From positions 682,001-746,000 of the forward strand of contig NZ_JANHAW010000002.1 in NCBI RefSeq assembly GCF_024464595.1: a stretch of 64,000 bases of DNA. The letters are read 5' to 3'. How positions within the stretch are numbered: the stretch's first letter is position 1; every line of letters starts with the position of its first letter. The notes beneath the pieces were generated by a model, which saw only the letters and a list, made by a program, of their open reading frames with translations, had not been told where the DNA came from and did not search any database. The DNA comes from Halobellus litoreus. Its GTDB lineage: Archaea > Halobacteriota > Halobacteria > Halobacteriales > Haloferacaceae. Positions 62,164 to 64,000 of this stretch are shown here, piece by piece. A program made the position numbers and the translations under genes.

Positions 62164-63423
62164 TTACTCTCGTTCGGTCTCGACCGCAGGGTCGGCTTCG
62201 TCGGTCGTCTCGTCGTCACCGGCGTCCGAGTCGGGTTCGCTACCGGCGTCCGGGTCGGGTTCGCCACCGGCCGCCGCCTCCGTCTCCGCGTCGCCGACGA
62301 CCTCGTCCGGTTCCGTGAACGAGGCCCCGTCGGCCTCGCTGATGACTTCGTCGGGGCTCTTGATGTCCGTGCCGCCGCCCTGCTTGATCGCTTCGGCCTC
62401 CTGTTCGAGTTCCTCGACGTCCATCTCGGTCGCCTGATCGATCTGTCCGAGGATCTCCTCGATGTCGTCGAGGCCGAGCAGCTCTCGGGTCTCCGAATCG
62501 AAGTCGAGGCTGTCGAGCCCCGCCTGCTCCTGCACGTCCGAATCGGTCAGCTGGCGGCCGTAGCGGCCGAGGAGACTCGTGAGTTCCTGCGGGAGCACGA
62601 ACGTCGTCGACTCGCCCTGGCCGATGGTCTCTAAGCTCTCCATCCCCTTCTCGATGATCGCGCGTTCGCCCATCGACTCGGCGGACTTCGCGCGGAGGAC
62701 CGTCGAGATGGCGTCACCCTGCGCTTCGAGGATCTGGCTCTGCTTTTCGCCCTGCGCGCGGATGATGTTCGACTGCTTCTCACCCTCGGCCTGCTCGACC
62801 GCGGAACGCCGTTCACCCTGCGCTTCGAGGATCATCGCGCGGCGGCGACGCTCGGCGGACGTCTGCTGCTCCATCGCCTGCTGGACGTCCTGGGAGGGGT
62901 TGACCTCACGGACTTCGACGCTCTCGACGCGGACGCCCCACTCGTCGGTGGGTTCGTCGAGTTCGCGGCGGATCCGACCGTTGATCTCCTGACGCTTGTT
63001 GAGCGTGTCGTCGAGTTCCATGTCGCCGATGACCGCCCGCAGCGTCGTCTGCGCGAGGTTCGAGACGGCGCGCTTGTAGTCGTCGACCTCCAGGAACGCC
63101 TTCTTCGCGTCCATCACCTTGATGTAGACCACGGCGTCGGCAGTGACCGGCGAGTTGTCGCGGGTGATCGCCTCCTGTCGGGGCACGTCGAGCGTCTGCG
63201 TCCGCATATCGAACGGGTACGTCCGCGAGACGAACGGCGGAATGAAGTTGATACCCGGCTCCAGGAGTTTCCGGTACTCGCCGAAGACCGTCAGCGCCTT
63301 CTTCTCGTAGGCGTCGACGATCTCGACCATCTGATAGACGGTGACGATCGCGAGGAGGAGCACGAGTATCCCGACGGTCGGGATACCGATGCCTGTCTGC
63401 AGCGAAACGGGACCAAGTACCAT
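62164..63423 (-). CDS. SPFH/band 7 (stomatin-like) membrane protein
   Basis: A 419-residue protein. One helix (GIPTVGILVLLLAIVTVYQMV, residues 13-33) anchors it, followed by the SPFH domain (about 40-200; EPGINFIPPFVSRTYPFDMR) and a heptad-like coiled-coil repeat (ILEAQGERRSAVEQAEGEKQ and three more AQGE/AEGE copies). The last 110 residues are acidic and disordered. Such proteins oligomerise in membrane microdomains and scaffold proteases or channels. The start at 63423 is used; an in-frame ATG at 63450 would add nine residues. No NfeD partner is adjacent in the window. Confidence 0.88.
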   Translation of the reverse strand: MVLGPVSLQTGIGIPTVGILVLLLAIVTVYQMVEIVDAYEKKALTVFGEYRKLLEPGINFIPPFVSRTYPFDMRTQTLDVPRQEAITRDNSPVTADAVVYIKVMDAKKAFLEVDDYKRAVSNLAQTTLRAVIGDMELDDTLNKRQEINGRIRRELDEPTDEWGVRVESVEVREVNPSQDVQQAMEQQTSAERRRRAMILEAQGERRSAVEQAEGEKQSNIIRAQGEKQSQILEAQGDAISTVLRAKSAESMGERAIIEKGMESLETIGQGESTTFVLPQELTSLLGRYGRQLTDSDVQEQAGLDSLDFDSETRELLGLDDIEEILGQIDQATEMDVEELEQEAEAIKQGGGTDIKSPDEVISEADGASFTEPDEVVGDAETEAAAGGEPDPDAGSEPDSDAGDDETTDEADPAVETERE

Positions 63424-63494
63424 ACTCGGGACTTGGTGTGTCGCTCTCATAAGCGTTGGCCCGAGGACCCAACGCCGCGGCGACGAGGCGACAG

Positions 63495-64000
63495 CTACGG
63501 GACGTCGTACGCGATCAGCGGTTCGAGCCCGACCAGGAGAGTCCGATCGATACTCGCGAGCGGTGCGAGCGGTAACCCCTCCGGCGGAAGCGTGGCTTCG
63601 TCGACCCGGTCGCCGGAGTCGAAGTCGAACATCCGCAGCTGGTGGTATTTGTCGAGGGCGAAGACGTAGTTGTCGACGACCGCGGGTCGGTCGGTGTAGG
63701 CGTCCATCTCGCCCCACCACCGCTGTTCGCCGTCGTACCCGACGTTGAAGATGCCCGCTTCGCCGTTGGCGAGAATCCCATCGGACGTGAAGCGCAGATC
63801 GCTGACCGACCCGCGGAGCGTGGTCCCCCAGATCAGTTCGTGTTCCGAACCGGTGAGTCGGTATCGGTAGACGTTGCTGGAGGTGGCGACGAAGAGGTCG
63901 CCGTCGCGAACGTAACCCGTCCCGTACAGGTGTTTGTCGTACGACGCGACTTCCGATCGCGAATCGAGCGCGTAGAGGTCGAGGAAGTTGAACGTCCCGA
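63495..64000 (-). CDS. Beta-propeller (PQQ/WD-like) protein, truncated by the window edge
   Basis: The C-terminal 168 residues of a larger protein, whose 5' end lies beyond base 64000. The visible part alternates short strands and turns with repeated patterns such as DGDLFVATSSNVYRY, SDGILANGEAGIFNVGYDGEQRWW, DNYVFALDKYHQLRMFD, as in PQQ-like or other beta-propeller blades. The end is PLIAYDVP. Signal or anchor cannot be judged because the N-terminus is missing. Confidence 0.75.
   Translation of the reverse strand, partial: GTFNFLDLYALDSRSEVASYDKHLYGTGYVRDGDLFVATSSNVYRYRLTGSEHELIWGTTLRGSVSDLRFTSDGILANGEAGIFNVGYDGEQRWWGEMDAYTDRPAVVDNYVFALDKYHQLRMFDFDSGDRVDEATLPPEGLPLAPLASIDRTLLVGLEPLIAYDVP

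Overview
The window is chromosomal DNA from a haloarchaeon (class Halobacteria). Proteins are acidic and Asp/Glu-rich, GC is high, promoters are archaeal (TATA/BRE type, often with very short leaders), and it carries an archaellum operon, TFB/TFE basal factors, the archaeal 3-dehydroquinate synthase II, NreA, Trm56 and many small families typical of haloarchaea. I see no rRNA, tRNA, CRISPR array or insertion sequence. The genus cannot be fixed from sequence alone; a Haloferax/Halorubrum/Halobellus-like organism is plausible.

Layout. 1-5.5 kb: trm56, a roughly 350-nt stretch that looks like a structured RNA gene on the minus strand, tfe-DUF2110, a membrane-anchored DUF5803 protein, a CinA-like protein, a 37-residue membrane protein and an NAD-kinase-like protein. 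5.6-10.8 kb: PhoU/AbrB regulator, LEA-type membrane protein, small membrane and HTH proteins, an SRPBCC protein, a RIO-type kinase and a universal stress protein. 10.9-27.3 kb: motility and signalling island. On the minus strand are a volactin-like actin homologue, an ArlD-like protein, cheD, cheC, cheY and an unknown; on the plus strand a winged-helix regulator and two archaellins; then a divergent KaiC-like cirA; then the plus-strand run arlCE-arlF-arlG-arlH-arlI-arlJ-cheF. cheA, cheB, cheR and cheW are not here.

27.3-34.5 kb: small haloarchaeal proteins, an XPD-type helicase, an ArsR-like regulator, nnr-moaC and hflX. 34.5-37.3 kb: an EamA transporter, a lower-GC Tat-exported esterase and a modular hairpin-rich repeat. 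37.3-45.1 kb: thrS, tandem lipoproteins, endonuclease V, a zinc-finger rhomboid protease, pyrophosphatase, a RosR-like PadR regulator, and rnhA with its partner gene. 45.5-56.5 kb: a TFB lacking its zinc ribbon, an MFS transporter, a Bat-type HTH regulator, nreA, a TRAM protein, a radical SAM protein, a GNAT, DHQ synthase II, a zinc-ribbon membrane protein, and a second TFB with an intact zinc ribbon. 56.7-64 kb: a BtuF-like protein, a DUF84 phosphatase, an AglD-like N-glycosylation enzyme, a DUF7123 paralogue, a Tat lipoprotein, a regulator with a signal-like N-terminus, an SPFH protein, and a truncated beta-propeller protein at the edge.

How parts fit: CheC/CheD/CheY/CheF link chemosensory phosphorelay to the ArlCDE switch complex; ArlH/I/J/F/G build and drive the filament of the two archaellins, whose N-glycosylation sequons could be served by the AglD-like enzyme 40 kb away. 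Most unusual observations: the structured RNA candidate, loss of zinc-ribbon cysteines in both TFE and one TFB, a relay of two overlapping minicistrons joining arlI to arlJ, mosaic archaellin genes with repeats in their promoter, and oppositely charged disordered tails on the ArlD-like and ArlCE proteins.
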